Shown: piece by piece, positions 35,885 through 43,346 of the stretch | Position numbering within the stretch: the stretch's first letter is position 1 | Layout: the number at the start of each line of letters is the position of its first letter | Assembly: GCA_963820415.1 (NCBI GenBank) | Contig: CAWFZT010000008.1 | Coordinates: forward strand, 899,722-963,721 | Direction of reading: 5' to 3' | DNA: 64,000 nucleotides | Source of the DNA: CAWFZT01 sp963820415 | Lineage (GTDB): Bacteria > Chloroflexota > Anaerolineae > Anaerolineales > Anaerolineaceae | Notes under the pieces: model-generated | The model's input: only the letters and a program-made list of their open reading frames with translations | The model's database searches: none | What the model was told of the DNA's origin: nothing | Made by a program: the position numbers and the translations under genes

Positions 35885-37066
35885 TTACCTCCCTTCGAGC
35901 GCAAGGGGGAACAGTTTTGCCATGCGCTGCATGGCTTCGGCCAGCCGTTCCGCCGGAACGGTCAGCGAGATACGCACGTAGCCTTCGCCATTGTCGCCGA
36001 AGACCGTCCCAGGGGTCAGACTGACTGACGCTTCCTCCAGGATTAAATTTACAAAATCCAGGCAGTTCCAACCGGCAGGCACGGGGCACCACACGTAAAT
36101 TGAAGCCTGCGGCAGCAAGGCCGGCAGACCGAGCGCATTAACCGCCTGGACGACGATGTCCCGGCGCAGGCGATAGACCTCATTACGTTTGGCCAGCCAG
36201 GCCTGGTCGCCGGTCATCGCCTGGGTGGCGGCAGCCAGGATGGGCAAAAAGTGACCGCTGTCGACGTTGGTTTTCAAGGTGAAAAATGTTTTCAACGCCT
36301 GGGCGTTCCCCACCAGGGCTCCGACGCGCCAGCCGGCCATGTTATGCGATTTGGACAGCGAATTGAACTCGACCGCCGCCTCTTTGGCGCCGTCGATTTC
36401 CAATAGACTGGCTGCGGAGTAATTGTCGAAGGTGACCTGGGTGTAGGCGGCGTCGTGGCACAGCAGCAGGCCATGCTGGCGGGCAAAAGCCAGCGCGCCG
36501 GCGAAAAATTCTCGGGAGGCCACGGCGGCGGTGGGGTTGTTGGGGTAATTGAGCCACAACAGCTTGGCCCGGCGGAGCACACTGGCCGGTATGGCCTGCA
36601 AATCGGGAAGAAAATGGTTTTCCAGCCGCAGAGGCATGAAATACGGCTCGGCCCCGCATAAAAGAGCACCGCGCGTGTAGGTCATGTATCCGGGGTCGGG
36701 GACCAGGCTGACGTCGCCAGGGTTCAAGAAAGCTGCTGAAAAGTGGAAGATACCCTCTTTAGAACCCAGCAACGGGACAACCTCACTATCTGCATCCAGG
36801 CTGACCCCGTAAACGCGCCGGTACATTTCCGCCCAGGCAGAGCGCAGAGTCTTAGGCCCGTGGTGCGGCTGGTAGCTGTGAGTGGTCGGCGCGGCGGCGG
36901 AATGGGCCAGGGCTGCAATGATCGGCGCAGCAGGCGGCAGGTCGGGTGAGCCTTCGTCCAGGCGGATTACATCTTTCCCTGCTGCCTGAAGCGCCTCTAT
37001 CTTAGGACCCAGCGTGGCAAAAAACGTCGTGGTCAACAACTGCATTCGTTGAGCGGGAGGTATCAT
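35885..37066 (-). CDS. PLP-dependent aminotransferase, class I/II
   Basis: 393 aa from ATG 37066 (ATGA overlap with aroE). Fold-type I: GSKEGIFHFSAAFLNPGD, LWLNYPNNPTAAVAS, DAAYTQVTFDN, PLP lysine in SLSKSHNMAGWRVG and VRISLTVPAERL. Placement inside the aro operon points to an aromatic or prephenate aminotransferase (Tyr/Phe formation). Family members of this shape also transaminate Asp, Ala or LL-DAP, so specificity is inferred from context. Confidence 0.88.
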   Translation of the reverse strand: MIPPAQRMQLLTTTFFATLGPKIEALQAAGKDVIRLDEGSPDLPPAAPIIAALAHSAAAPTTHSYQPHHGPKTLRSAWAEMYRRVYGVSLDADSEVVPLLGSKEGIFHFSAAFLNPGDVSLVPDPGYMTYTRGALLCGAEPYFMPLRLENHFLPDLQAIPASVLRRAKLLWLNYPNNPTAAVASREFFAGALAFARQHGLLLCHDAAYTQVTFDNYSAASLLEIDGAKEAAVEFNSLSKSHNMAGWRVGALVGNAQALKTFFTLKTNVDSGHFLPILAAATQAMTGDQAWLAKRNEVYRLRRDIVVQAVNALGLPALLPQASIYVWCPVPAGWNCLDFVNLILEEASVSLTPGTVFGDNGEGYVRISLTVPAERLAEAMQRMAKLFPLALEGR

Positions 37067-37938
37067 ATTCTCTCCATTGGGAGCGCAACCGCAGCCCACA
37101 TGGCTGCCAGGGGGGCGGCCTGACCCGTCCAGGTCTCGAAGGCTACTGCAGCCTGCTCAACCAGCATGCCCAGCCCGTTGGCAGCGTGAAGGCCGGCCGC
37201 CCGCGCCTGGCGTACCAGGGCGGTCTCGGAAGGATTGTAGATCAGGTCGTACACGCCGGCCCCTGGCGGGAAAGGCAGTTCTGAAGGCCAGGGGCTGGAT
37301 TCTACGTCGGGGAACATGCCCACTGGGGTCGTATTGACGATCAGATCGTAGGCGCCGGCAAGAGCATCCGGCTGCAGCGGTAGGACATGGATGGCCGGCC
37401 CTGTCCCTGGCAGGCTGGCTGCCAATGCGCTGGCCTGCTCTACCCGGCGGGCAGCAATCCACACCCGCCAGCCGGCATTTGCCAGGGCGTAGACCACCGC
37501 CCGGGCCGACCCGCCGGCGCCCAATACCAGGGCCGTCTGGTTGCCCGAGACGGTAGCTGCCAGGCCGTTGCGCCGCAGGTCGGCCAGGAAGCCGGCTGCG
37601 TCGGCGTTGTCGCCGGTCAAACGGCCAGCTTTTAGAAAGATCAGGTTGGCGGCCCCGATCGCCGCGGCGGTGGGGGCCAGCTCATCCAGCAGGGGCAGCA
37701 CGTTTTGCTTGTGCGGGATGGTCACGTTCAGCCCGTGCACGGCGCCCGCCGCACCCGTCCGCACCTGGTCGAGCAGTTCAGCCAGGCGCGCCTGCCCTTC
37801 CGGGAAAGGCGGCACCGGGTAGAGCTGGTATTCGCCGGGCAGGTTCAAGGCGGCCAGGGCGGCATTGTGCAGCCTGGGCGAAAGGCTGTGGCCGAGCGGC
37901 CAGCCCACCAGTCCCAGGAGTAGAGCTTTTTCCCTCAT
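37063..37938 (-). CDS. aroE: Shikimate dehydrogenase
   Basis: 291 aa. Substrate site GWPLGHSLSPRLHNAAL, catalytic Lys and neighbours in LNVTIPHKQNVLP, NADP loop VLGAGGSARAVVYAL, then VNTTPVGMFPDVESSP and YDLIYNPSETALV. It reduces dehydroshikimate to shikimate with NADPH. Coupled to both neighbours by ATGA overlaps. Confidence 0.96.
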   Translation of the reverse strand: MREKALLLGLVGWPLGHSLSPRLHNAALAALNLPGEYQLYPVPPFPEGQARLAELLDQVRTGAAGAVHGLNVTIPHKQNVLPLLDELAPTAAAIGAANLIFLKAGRLTGDNADAAGFLADLRRNGLAATVSGNQTALVLGAGGSARAVVYALANAGWRVWIAARRVEQASALAASLPGTGPAIHVLPLQPDALAGAYDLIVNTTPVGMFPDVESSPWPSELPFPPGAGVYDLIYNPSETALVRQARAAGLHAANGLGMLVEQAAVAFETWTGQAAPLAAMWAAVALPMERI

Positions 37939-39278
37939 TCAACTACCAGCTTTCCCCCCAGCGCCTGCAGCGTCTGGGTAAACTCCGGGAAGAACTCCTC
38001 GATGATCTGTGCATCCTGGATGGCTACCGGCGCCTGGGAGGCCAGCCCGGCCACCGCCAGCGACATGGCTAGGCGATGGTCGCCGTGCGGCTGGATCGTG
38101 CCACCCTGGACGGCCGTCCCGCCCTGGATGGTGAAACCATCCGGATGTTCGACGGCCTGCACGCCCAGTTTGCGCAGCTCTTCACACAGCACGGCGATCC
38201 GGTCGGATTCTTTCAGGCGCAGTTCGGCCGCCTCGCTCACCGTGGTAGGGCTGGAGGCATACGCGGCGGCGATGGCAAAGATGGGGAATTCATCGATCAT
38301 ACGCACCACCTGCTCCCCAAAGATGGTGGCGCCGTGCAAACGGCTGTATTTCACGTGCAGGTCACCTACCGGCTCACCGCTGCGGTTGGCCTGCGAGGTG
38401 ATGCAGATATCCGCCCCCATGCCGAGCAGAGCATCCAGCAAACCTGTGCGGGCCGAGTTGAGGCCCACTTCCCGAATGGTCACCGCTGAGCCGGGGGTGA
38501 TCAGGGCAGCGACGATTAAAAATGCCGCCGAAGAGAAATCGCCTGGAAGGGCCATGGCAAGCGGGGAAAGCACCAGGCCCTTGGGTGGGGTCAGGCTGGT
38601 CTTGTAGAGCGGTTTGCCGTCCTGGTAGCCTTTCTCGCTGGTAATCGAAACCCCCATGCTGCGCAGCATGCGCTCACTGTGGTCGCGGGAAGGGCCGGGC
38701 TCAACCAGGGTGGTCGGGCCGCTGGCAGCCAGAGCAGCCAGCAGCAGGCAGGTCTTGATCTGCGCGCTGGCTACCGGCAGGCTGTAATGCAACGGGCGCA
38801 GTGGGAAGGCCGAGGGGTGCAGGGTCAGCGGCGCGCACCCACCTGGAGCCTGGATGGCCACCCCCATCTGCTGTAAAGGCTCGACGATGCGGTCCATCGG
38901 CCGGCGGCGCAGTCCGGCGGAGCCATCCAATGTGGCAGACACCCCGGCGGCTGCCAGCGCTCCGGCCAGCAGGCGCATGGTGGTGGCCGAGTTGCCGCAG
39001 TCGAGGGCTTCCGTTGGGCTGGACAACCCGCGCAGTCCGCGCCCCTGGACCACCAACCTGCGGTGCTGGCCGCCCTGGTCTTCCAGCCTCCAGACCACCC
39101 CCAGGGCGGTCAGTGCTTCCAGCATGGCCTGGGTAACACCGGAGACCAGGAAATTCTCGATCCGGCTTTCCCCTTCGGCCAGGGCCGCAAACAAAGCTGC
39201 CCGGTGGGAAAGGGATTTATCGCCCGGAACGCACATCACGCCTTGCAAAGGGCTGCCGGGAGAGGAGATCAGGTTCAT
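37935..39278 (-). CDS. aroA: 3-phosphoshikimate 1-carboxyvinyltransferase (EPSP synthase)
   Basis: 447 aa. GDKSLSHRAALFA (PEP/S3P contacts), DCGNSATTMRLLAG, RRRPMDRIVEPLQQMG, DEFPIFAIAAAYA with catalytic Asp, RLKESDRIAVLCEEL and GDHRLAMSLAV. The motif NSATTMR differs from NAGTTMR, the glycine position tied to glyphosate sensitivity (Gly to Ala, as in some tolerant enzymes). ATGA overlaps on both sides. Confidence 0.96.
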   Translation of the reverse strand: MNLISSPGSPLQGVMCVPGDKSLSHRAALFAALAEGESRIENFLVSGVTQAMLEALTALGVVWRLEDQGGQHRRLVVQGRGLRGLSSPTEALDCGNSATTMRLLAGALAAAGVSATLDGSAGLRRRPMDRIVEPLQQMGVAIQAPGGCAPLTLHPSAFPLRPLHYSLPVASAQIKTCLLLAALAASGPTTLVEPGPSRDHSERMLRSMGVSITSEKGYQDGKPLYKTSLTPPKGLVLSPLAMALPGDFSSAAFLIVAALITPGSAVTIREVGLNSARTGLLDALLGMGADICITSQANRSGEPVGDLHVKYSRLHGATIFGEQVVRMIDEFPIFAIAAAYASSPTTVSEAAELRLKESDRIAVLCEELRKLGVQAVEHPDGFTIQGGTAVQGGTIQPHGDHRLAMSLAVAGLASQAPVAIQDAQIIEEFFPEFTQTLQALGGKLVVE

Positions 39279-40153
39279 GAAACTTTTCCTTGTTGAATGG
39301 ATTGAGATAGGATTTGTTTACGCCGGGCGCCTTCCCCGAGCAGATTCTCGAGCGCGTCGAATTCTCCCTGGGCCAGCAGACGCTCGATCCATTCCAGGTG
39401 CTCCCTGAAACTGCGCAGGCTGTCGAGGACTGCTGCCTGGTTGGTCATTAGAACGTCCATCATGAGGTCGGGAGGGGAAACTGCCAAACGGGTGGTGCTG
39501 CGGAAACCCGGTCCCGCCAGCGGGGCGGTTTCCATGGGAGTAATATAGGCCAGGGCATTCGCCGCCAGGTAGGGCAGGTGGCTGGTGGCGGACACCCAGC
39601 GGTCGTGAGTGGCCGCGTCGATCCACAGCGGGCGGGCGCCGATGCTGGCCGCCAGCCATTCGGCAAACCGGCGGGCATGCGGTGTGGTGCGCGGCGAGGC
39701 AGTGAAAGCAAAGGGCGCCCCTTGAAAGAGACGGGCATCGGCGTTGGCAAGGCCGGATACTTCCTTACCGCACATCGGGTGCCCTCCCAACGGGTCGAAA
39801 CGTTCAGGCAGCAGTTGCATGGTTTGCATGATTTTTACTTTGGTCGACCCTAGATCGATAACGATGGGTGAGCCATGGTGCAGTCGCGGCAGCTCATGCA
39901 GGAGGTCGATGATGGCGTTCACCGGGGCGGCCAGTACAATCACGTCCGCCTGGGGCAGCAGGTCGGCCGGCTCGACCGCGGCCAGGTCAACGATGTGCTG
40001 CTGCCGGGCCAACTCCACCGTTTGTGGGTCAGGGTCGATGCCCAGCAAGGCGGCGCATTTACCCTGCAGCGCCATTGCAAGGGAGCCGCCCATCAGGCCC
40101 AGGCCGAGGATCGCCAGGCGACCCGTAAAAAAGCCAGGATCATCGTCGGGCAT
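39275..40153 (-). CDS. tyrA: Prephenate/arogenate dehydrogenase
   Basis: 292 aa. NAD motif LGLGLMGGSLAMAL near the N-terminus, DVIVLAAPVNAIIDLL, DLGSTKVKIMQTM, GGHPMCGKEVSG with the substrate His, and HDRWVSATSHLPYLAANAL. Converts prephenate (or arogenate) to the tyrosine precursor. No C-terminal ACT domain, so feedback control may be absent or lie in the transcriptional attenuator. Starts 1 nt after the aroF stop. Confidence 0.93.
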   Translation of the reverse strand: MPDDDPGFFTGRLAILGLGLMGGSLAMALQGKCAALLGIDPDPQTVELARQQHIVDLAAVEPADLLPQADVIVLAAPVNAIIDLLHELPRLHHGSPIVIDLGSTKVKIMQTMQLLPERFDPLGGHPMCGKEVSGLANADARLFQGAPFAFTASPRTTPHARRFAEWLAASIGARPLWIDAATHDRWVSATSHLPYLAANALAYITPMETAPLAGPGFRSTTRLAVSPPDLMMDVLMTNQAAVLDSLRSFREHLEWIERLLAQGEFDALENLLGEGARRKQILSQSIQQGKVS

Positions 40154-40154
40154 C

Positions 40155-41165
40155 TCAACACCGTCCTACGTCGCGGGCGATGGCGCGCACCTGGGTGACC
40201 AGGATAGCGAAACGTTCAGGCTTGAGCGACTGCCCGCCATCCGAGAGCGCCTCAGCCGGGTTGGGGTGCACTTCAACGATCAGCCCATCCGCCCCAGCCG
40301 CGATGGCGGCGCGTGCCACAGGGATGACGTATTCCCATCGGCCTGTGCTGTGACTGGGGTCAAGGATGACCGGCAGATGGGTCAGCGACTTCAACACCGG
40401 CACGGCGTTGATATCGGTGGTGTTACGCGTGGAGGTTTCAAAGGTGCGGATACCCCTTTCGCACAGGATCACGCGCCGGTTGCCGTGCGACAGGATATAT
40501 TCAGCCGCCATCAGGAGCTCTTCGATCGTGGCGGAATTGCCGCGTTTCAATAACACCGGCTGCTGGCTTTCCCCAGCGGCATGCAAAAGGGAGAAATTCT
40601 GCATGTTGCGCGCCCCGATCTGCAGCACGTCGGCGTACTTTGCCACCAGGGGCACCATTTCAGGGGCCATCACTTCGGTGACCACCGGCAGGCCGGTGAG
40701 CTGGCGCGCCTCCGCCAGAATTTCCAGGGCCTCTTCACCTAGCCCCTGGAAAGCGTAAGGCGACGAACGCGGCTTGTAGGCGCCACCGCGCAGGGCCTGC
40801 GCCCCGGCTTCCTTGACCGCCAGGGCGGTTTCCAGCAACTGGCTGCGGCTCTCCACTGCACAGGGCCCGGCGATCAGCACCACCTGGTCACCGCCTATCT
40901 GGATCCCATCCAACCGAAAAACCGTATTCTCCGGGATGAACTCGCGCGAAGCAATTTTATAAGGGCGTGAGATCGGCACAATGCGGTCGATGCCCGGCAT
41001 ATAGATAAACTGCTCACGGGTTTTGATCGGCTCGTTGCCTACCACTCCAATGATCGTGCGCTCCTCGCCTCGCGACAGGTGAGCCTTAAAACCATTTGCC
41101 TGTATGCGTACAACCACGGCATCGATCTGTTCCTGGGTGGCTTCGATATTCATAATAATCATCAT
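40155..41165 (-). CDS. aroF: 3-deoxy-7-phosphoheptulonate synthase (AroAI-beta type)
   Basis: 336 aa from ATG 41165 (TAGGAG about 8 nt upstream). An N-terminal ferredoxin-like regulatory domain (1-70) as in Thermotoga DAHPS, then a TIM barrel: AGPCAVES, LRGGAYKPRSSPYAFQGLG, IGARNMQNF, LLKRGNSATIEELL, CERGIRTFE, LDPSHSTG, and a C-terminal GLIVEVHPNPAEALSDG. First step of the pathway. The N-domain commonly mediates Phe/Tyr feedback. Confidence 0.96.
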   Translation of the reverse strand: MMIIMNIEATQEQIDAVVVRIQANGFKAHLSRGEERTIIGVVGNEPIKTREQFIYMPGIDRIVPISRPYKIASREFIPENTVFRLDGIQIGGDQVVLIAGPCAVESRSQLLETALAVKEAGAQALRGGAYKPRSSPYAFQGLGEEALEILAEARQLTGLPVVTEVMAPEMVPLVAKYADVLQIGARNMQNFSLLHAAGESQQPVLLKRGNSATIEELLMAAEYILSHGNRRVILCERGIRTFETSTRNTTDINAVPVLKSLTHLPVILDPSHSTGRWEYVIPVARAAIAAGADGLIVEVHPNPAEALSDGGQSLKPERFAILVTQVRAIARDVGRC

Positions 41166-41176
41166 GGTATCATCTC

Positions 41177-41569
41177 CTAAGCGACTGAACTGCCAATAAA
41201 CGCAGAAGAATTCAGGTCGGGGCGCAGCCGCGTTGCTTCCCTGAGGTAGACGTGCCGGATGGCAACCTGGGGAAGCTCCGTATTCCAGTGCAGCAGCACG
41301 CGGATGCAGCGAGGCAGCCCCTCCGGTACCGGGATCTCCTGTGCGCACATTAAGGGCACATCCGTCCAGCCCAACTCACGCGCCGCCTGGGCCGGGTAGA
41401 CCGCCCGCAGGTCGGCGGTGGTGGTGAAGATCACGCTGGCGATATCTTCCGGCTGCAGGGCAGGGTTGGCCTGGAGGATGGCTTCCATCAGCTCACGCGT
41501 GGCGGATAGAATTTCTTCTGCCTGGTCTTGGGCGGCTGTTGTGGCGCCGCGCACACCTCGTAAACTCAT
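41177..41569 (-). CDS. aroH: Chorismate mutase, AroH type
   Basis: 130 aa from ATG 41569 (CAGGAGGTGCT upstream; the 11-codon extension overlaps the terminator). AroH-fold residues are kept: R7 in RGVRGATTA, E in CAQEIPV and R in PRCIRVLLHW. Rearranges chorismate to prephenate. First structural gene after the leader and terminator, and 11 nt before aroF. Confidence 0.95.
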   Translation of the reverse strand: MSLRGVRGATTAAQDQAEEILSATRELMEAILQANPALQPEDIASVIFTTTADLRAVYPAQAARELGWTDVPLMCAQEIPVPEGLPRCIRVLLHWNTELPQVAIRHVYLREATRLRPDLNSSAFIGSSVA

Positions 41570-41592
41570 AGCACCTCCTGAAAAAGAAAGAT

Positions 41593-41621
41593 AAAAAAAC
41601 ACGATGCCGCTGGCATCGTGT
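41593..41621 (-). terminator. Attenuator terminator of the aro operon
   Basis: Perfect 10-bp stem ACACGATGCC / GGCATCGTGT (41599-41608 with 41612-41621), 3-nt loop, followed on the minus strand by six T (41598-41593). It lies between the leader peptide and aroH, 24 nt before the aroH start. Confidence 0.9.
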
Positions 41622-41655
41622 TCAGTGTGAAAGAGGGGTCTCTCGTCCGCTTAAA

Positions 41656-41733
41656 CTACATCGCCGGCAGCCTGTGGCTTCGGGTGCCGTAAAAGTAATA
41701 ATAGTAAAAGCGGAAGGAGAATTGTTTAGACAT
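41656..41733 (-). CDS. Aromatic-amino-acid leader peptide of the aro operon
   Basis: 25 codons, ATG 41733 to TAG 41656. Residues 5-15 are FSFRFYYYYFY: nine of eleven are Phe or Tyr. The ORF ends 35 nt before a strong intrinsic terminator that precedes aroH, and a promoter lies just upstream. This is a classical attenuation leader like those of phe and trp operons. Starvation for Phe or Tyr would stall the ribosome and allow read-through. No strong ribosome site is visible, which is the only weak point. Confidence 0.85.
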   Translation of the reverse strand: MSKQFSFRFYYYYFYGTRSHRLPAM

Positions 41734-41758
41734 GTTTTTTATAGGTCGAATTCGTTCA

Positions 41759-41786
41759 ATTCTACATCAAACATCCAGCTTGTCAA
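41759..41786 (-). promoter_or_regulatory. Promoter of the aro operon
   Basis: Minus strand TTGACA (41781-41786), 16-nt spacer, TAGAAT (41759-41764). It overlaps the last codons of pheA. Predicted start near 41752, about 19 nt before the leader ATG. Confidence 0.7.
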
Positions 41787-42621
41787 GTGAAATGCGCGAT
41801 TTAATCTTGTGATAAGGATAAGAACCCAGGATGCGCAGCATCAGCGCATATTCCCCCAGGTGAGCCAGCGCCCGCTGCACCACCGGGTCGAGGGTTGAGC
41901 CGTAAAAGTCGATGTAAAACAGGTATTCCCAGGGGCTGCCGACCAGCGGGCGGGACTCCATTTTGGCCAGGTCGATATCGCGCAGGGCAAATGCGCTCAA
42001 GGCTCTGAAAAGCGAGCCTGGGACGTTCTTCAAGGTGAAGACGATCGAGGTTTTGGCGTCTTTCTCCGGCTGGACCGGCTGGCGGGATGTGACCAGGAAG
42101 CGGGTGAAATTAGCCGGATTATCTTCAATGTTTTCGGCCAGGATTTGCATGCCGTACAGTTGGGCTGCCCGGCGGGAGGCGATAGCAGCCAGTCCCACAT
42201 CATCCTGGTCGCGGACCATCTTCACACTACCGGCCGTATCATAGACGGCCTCAGTCTTTACTCCAGGCAGGCTGTGCAGGTAGCCGTCGCATTGGGACAG
42301 GGCCTGGGGGTGGCTGATCACTTTTTTGATCCCGGCCAGGCGGGCACCCGGCTGGCCGATCAGGCAGTGGCTCACCCGCAGGTGATGTTCCCCCACTACC
42401 CACAAATTATTGCGCATGAGCAGGTCGTAATTCTGGTGGATACTGCCGGCCAGTGAATTCTCGATGGGGATGAAGCCGTAATCGACCCTGCCTTCACTGA
42501 CGGCGGCGAAGACCTGCTCGAAGGATTCGCAGGGCACCGGAACAACCGCCTCGTTATTGAAGTGTTCGAGAACGGCTGCCTCAGAATAAGCGCCGGGCTC
42601 ACCTTGAAAAGCAATCTGCAT
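41767..42621 (-). CDS. pheA: Prephenate dehydratase
   Basis: 284 aa. FQGEPGAYSEAAV at the N-terminus, IPIENSLAGSIHQNYDLL, SHPQALSQCDGYL, catalytic Thr in NFTRFLVTSR, then a C-terminal ACT domain (about 195-270) with KNVPGSLFRALSAFALRDI and the Phe-binding ESRP. Makes phenylpyruvate; feedback by Phe is expected. It starts 14 nt after kdpE on the same strand and precedes the aro leader, so it may be read from the kdp transcript, an unusual position. Confidence 0.96.
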   Translation of the reverse strand: MQIAFQGEPGAYSEAAVLEHFNNEAVVPVPCESFEQVFAAVSEGRVDYGFIPIENSLAGSIHQNYDLLMRNNLWVVGEHHLRVSHCLIGQPGARLAGIKKVISHPQALSQCDGYLHSLPGVKTEAVYDTAGSVKMVRDQDDVGLAAIASRRAAQLYGMQILAENIEDNPANFTRFLVTSRQPVQPEKDAKTSIVFTLKNVPGSLFRALSAFALRDIDLAKMESRPLVGSPWEYLFYIDFYGSTLDPVVQRALAHLGEYALMLRILGSYPYHKIKSRISLDKLDV

Positions 42622-42635
42622 CCGCTAATTATATC

Positions 42636-43325
42636 TCAGGCCTCCCTGAAGCGGTATCCCACACCCAGCTCGGTCAGGATGTAATAAGGCTGGTTGGGAT
42701 CCGGCTCGATCTTGTGACGCAGGTTGCTGATATTTACCCGCAGCAGGCTGGATTCATCTTCGTACCCGCTGCCCCACACCTTCTGGATCAACTGGCGGTG
42801 GGTGATCACCTTGCCAGCGTTCTGGATCAGGACGCGCAGCAGATCAAACTCGGTCGGCGTCAGGGTGATTTCTTTCTCTGCCAGGGTAACCAGGCGACGC
42901 GGCAGGTCTACCCGAAGGCCCTTGATGGCGAAAATAGGCTCTTGCACCTCCGGCGAGGTGCGGCGTAAGACCACACGCATGCGCGCTATCAGCTCACCCA
43001 CGCCGAAAGGTTTGGTAAGGTAATCGTCTGCGCCGGCATCCAGGGCATCGATCTTGTCTTTTTCGCGGTCGCGCACCGACAGGATAATTATGGGGATCTG
43101 ACTCCACTCGCGGATGCGCCGGGTTATTTCAACGCCATCGATATCCGGCAGTCCCAGGTCCAGGATCATCAAATCAGGCAGGTGTTGGGTCACCACCTCT
43201 AATGCCTGGGTGCCGTTACTGGCTTCAAGGACTTCGTATTGTTGTGCTTTCAAAGAGGCCCGTAAGAATCGCCGGATTTCAGGTTCGTCATCTACCACTA
43301 ATATTCGAGAGTTACTGCCGGTCAT
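42636..43325 (-). CDS. kdpE: Response regulator KdpE
   Basis: 229 aa. Receiver domain (1-120): VVDDEPEIRR, phosphoacceptor Asp in MILDLGLPD, Lys in YLTKPFGVGEL. OmpR-type winged helix (130-226) with EKEITLTPTEFDLLRVL and VWGSGYEDESSLLRVNISNLRHKIE. Partner of KdpD; activates kdp under K+ limitation or turgor stress. 21 nt after kdpD. Confidence 0.95.
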   Translation of the reverse strand: MTGSNSRILVVDDEPEIRRFLRASLKAQQYEVLEASNGTQALEVVTQHLPDLMILDLGLPDIDGVEITRRIREWSQIPIIILSVRDREKDKIDALDAGADDYLTKPFGVGELIARMRVVLRRTSPEVQEPIFAIKGLRVDLPRRLVTLAEKEITLTPTEFDLLRVLIQNAGKVITHRQLIQKVWGSGYEDESSLLRVNISNLRHKIEPDPNQPYYILTELGVGYRFREA

Positions 43326-43346
43326 TCTCGCTCCAGTTCAGCGTTT

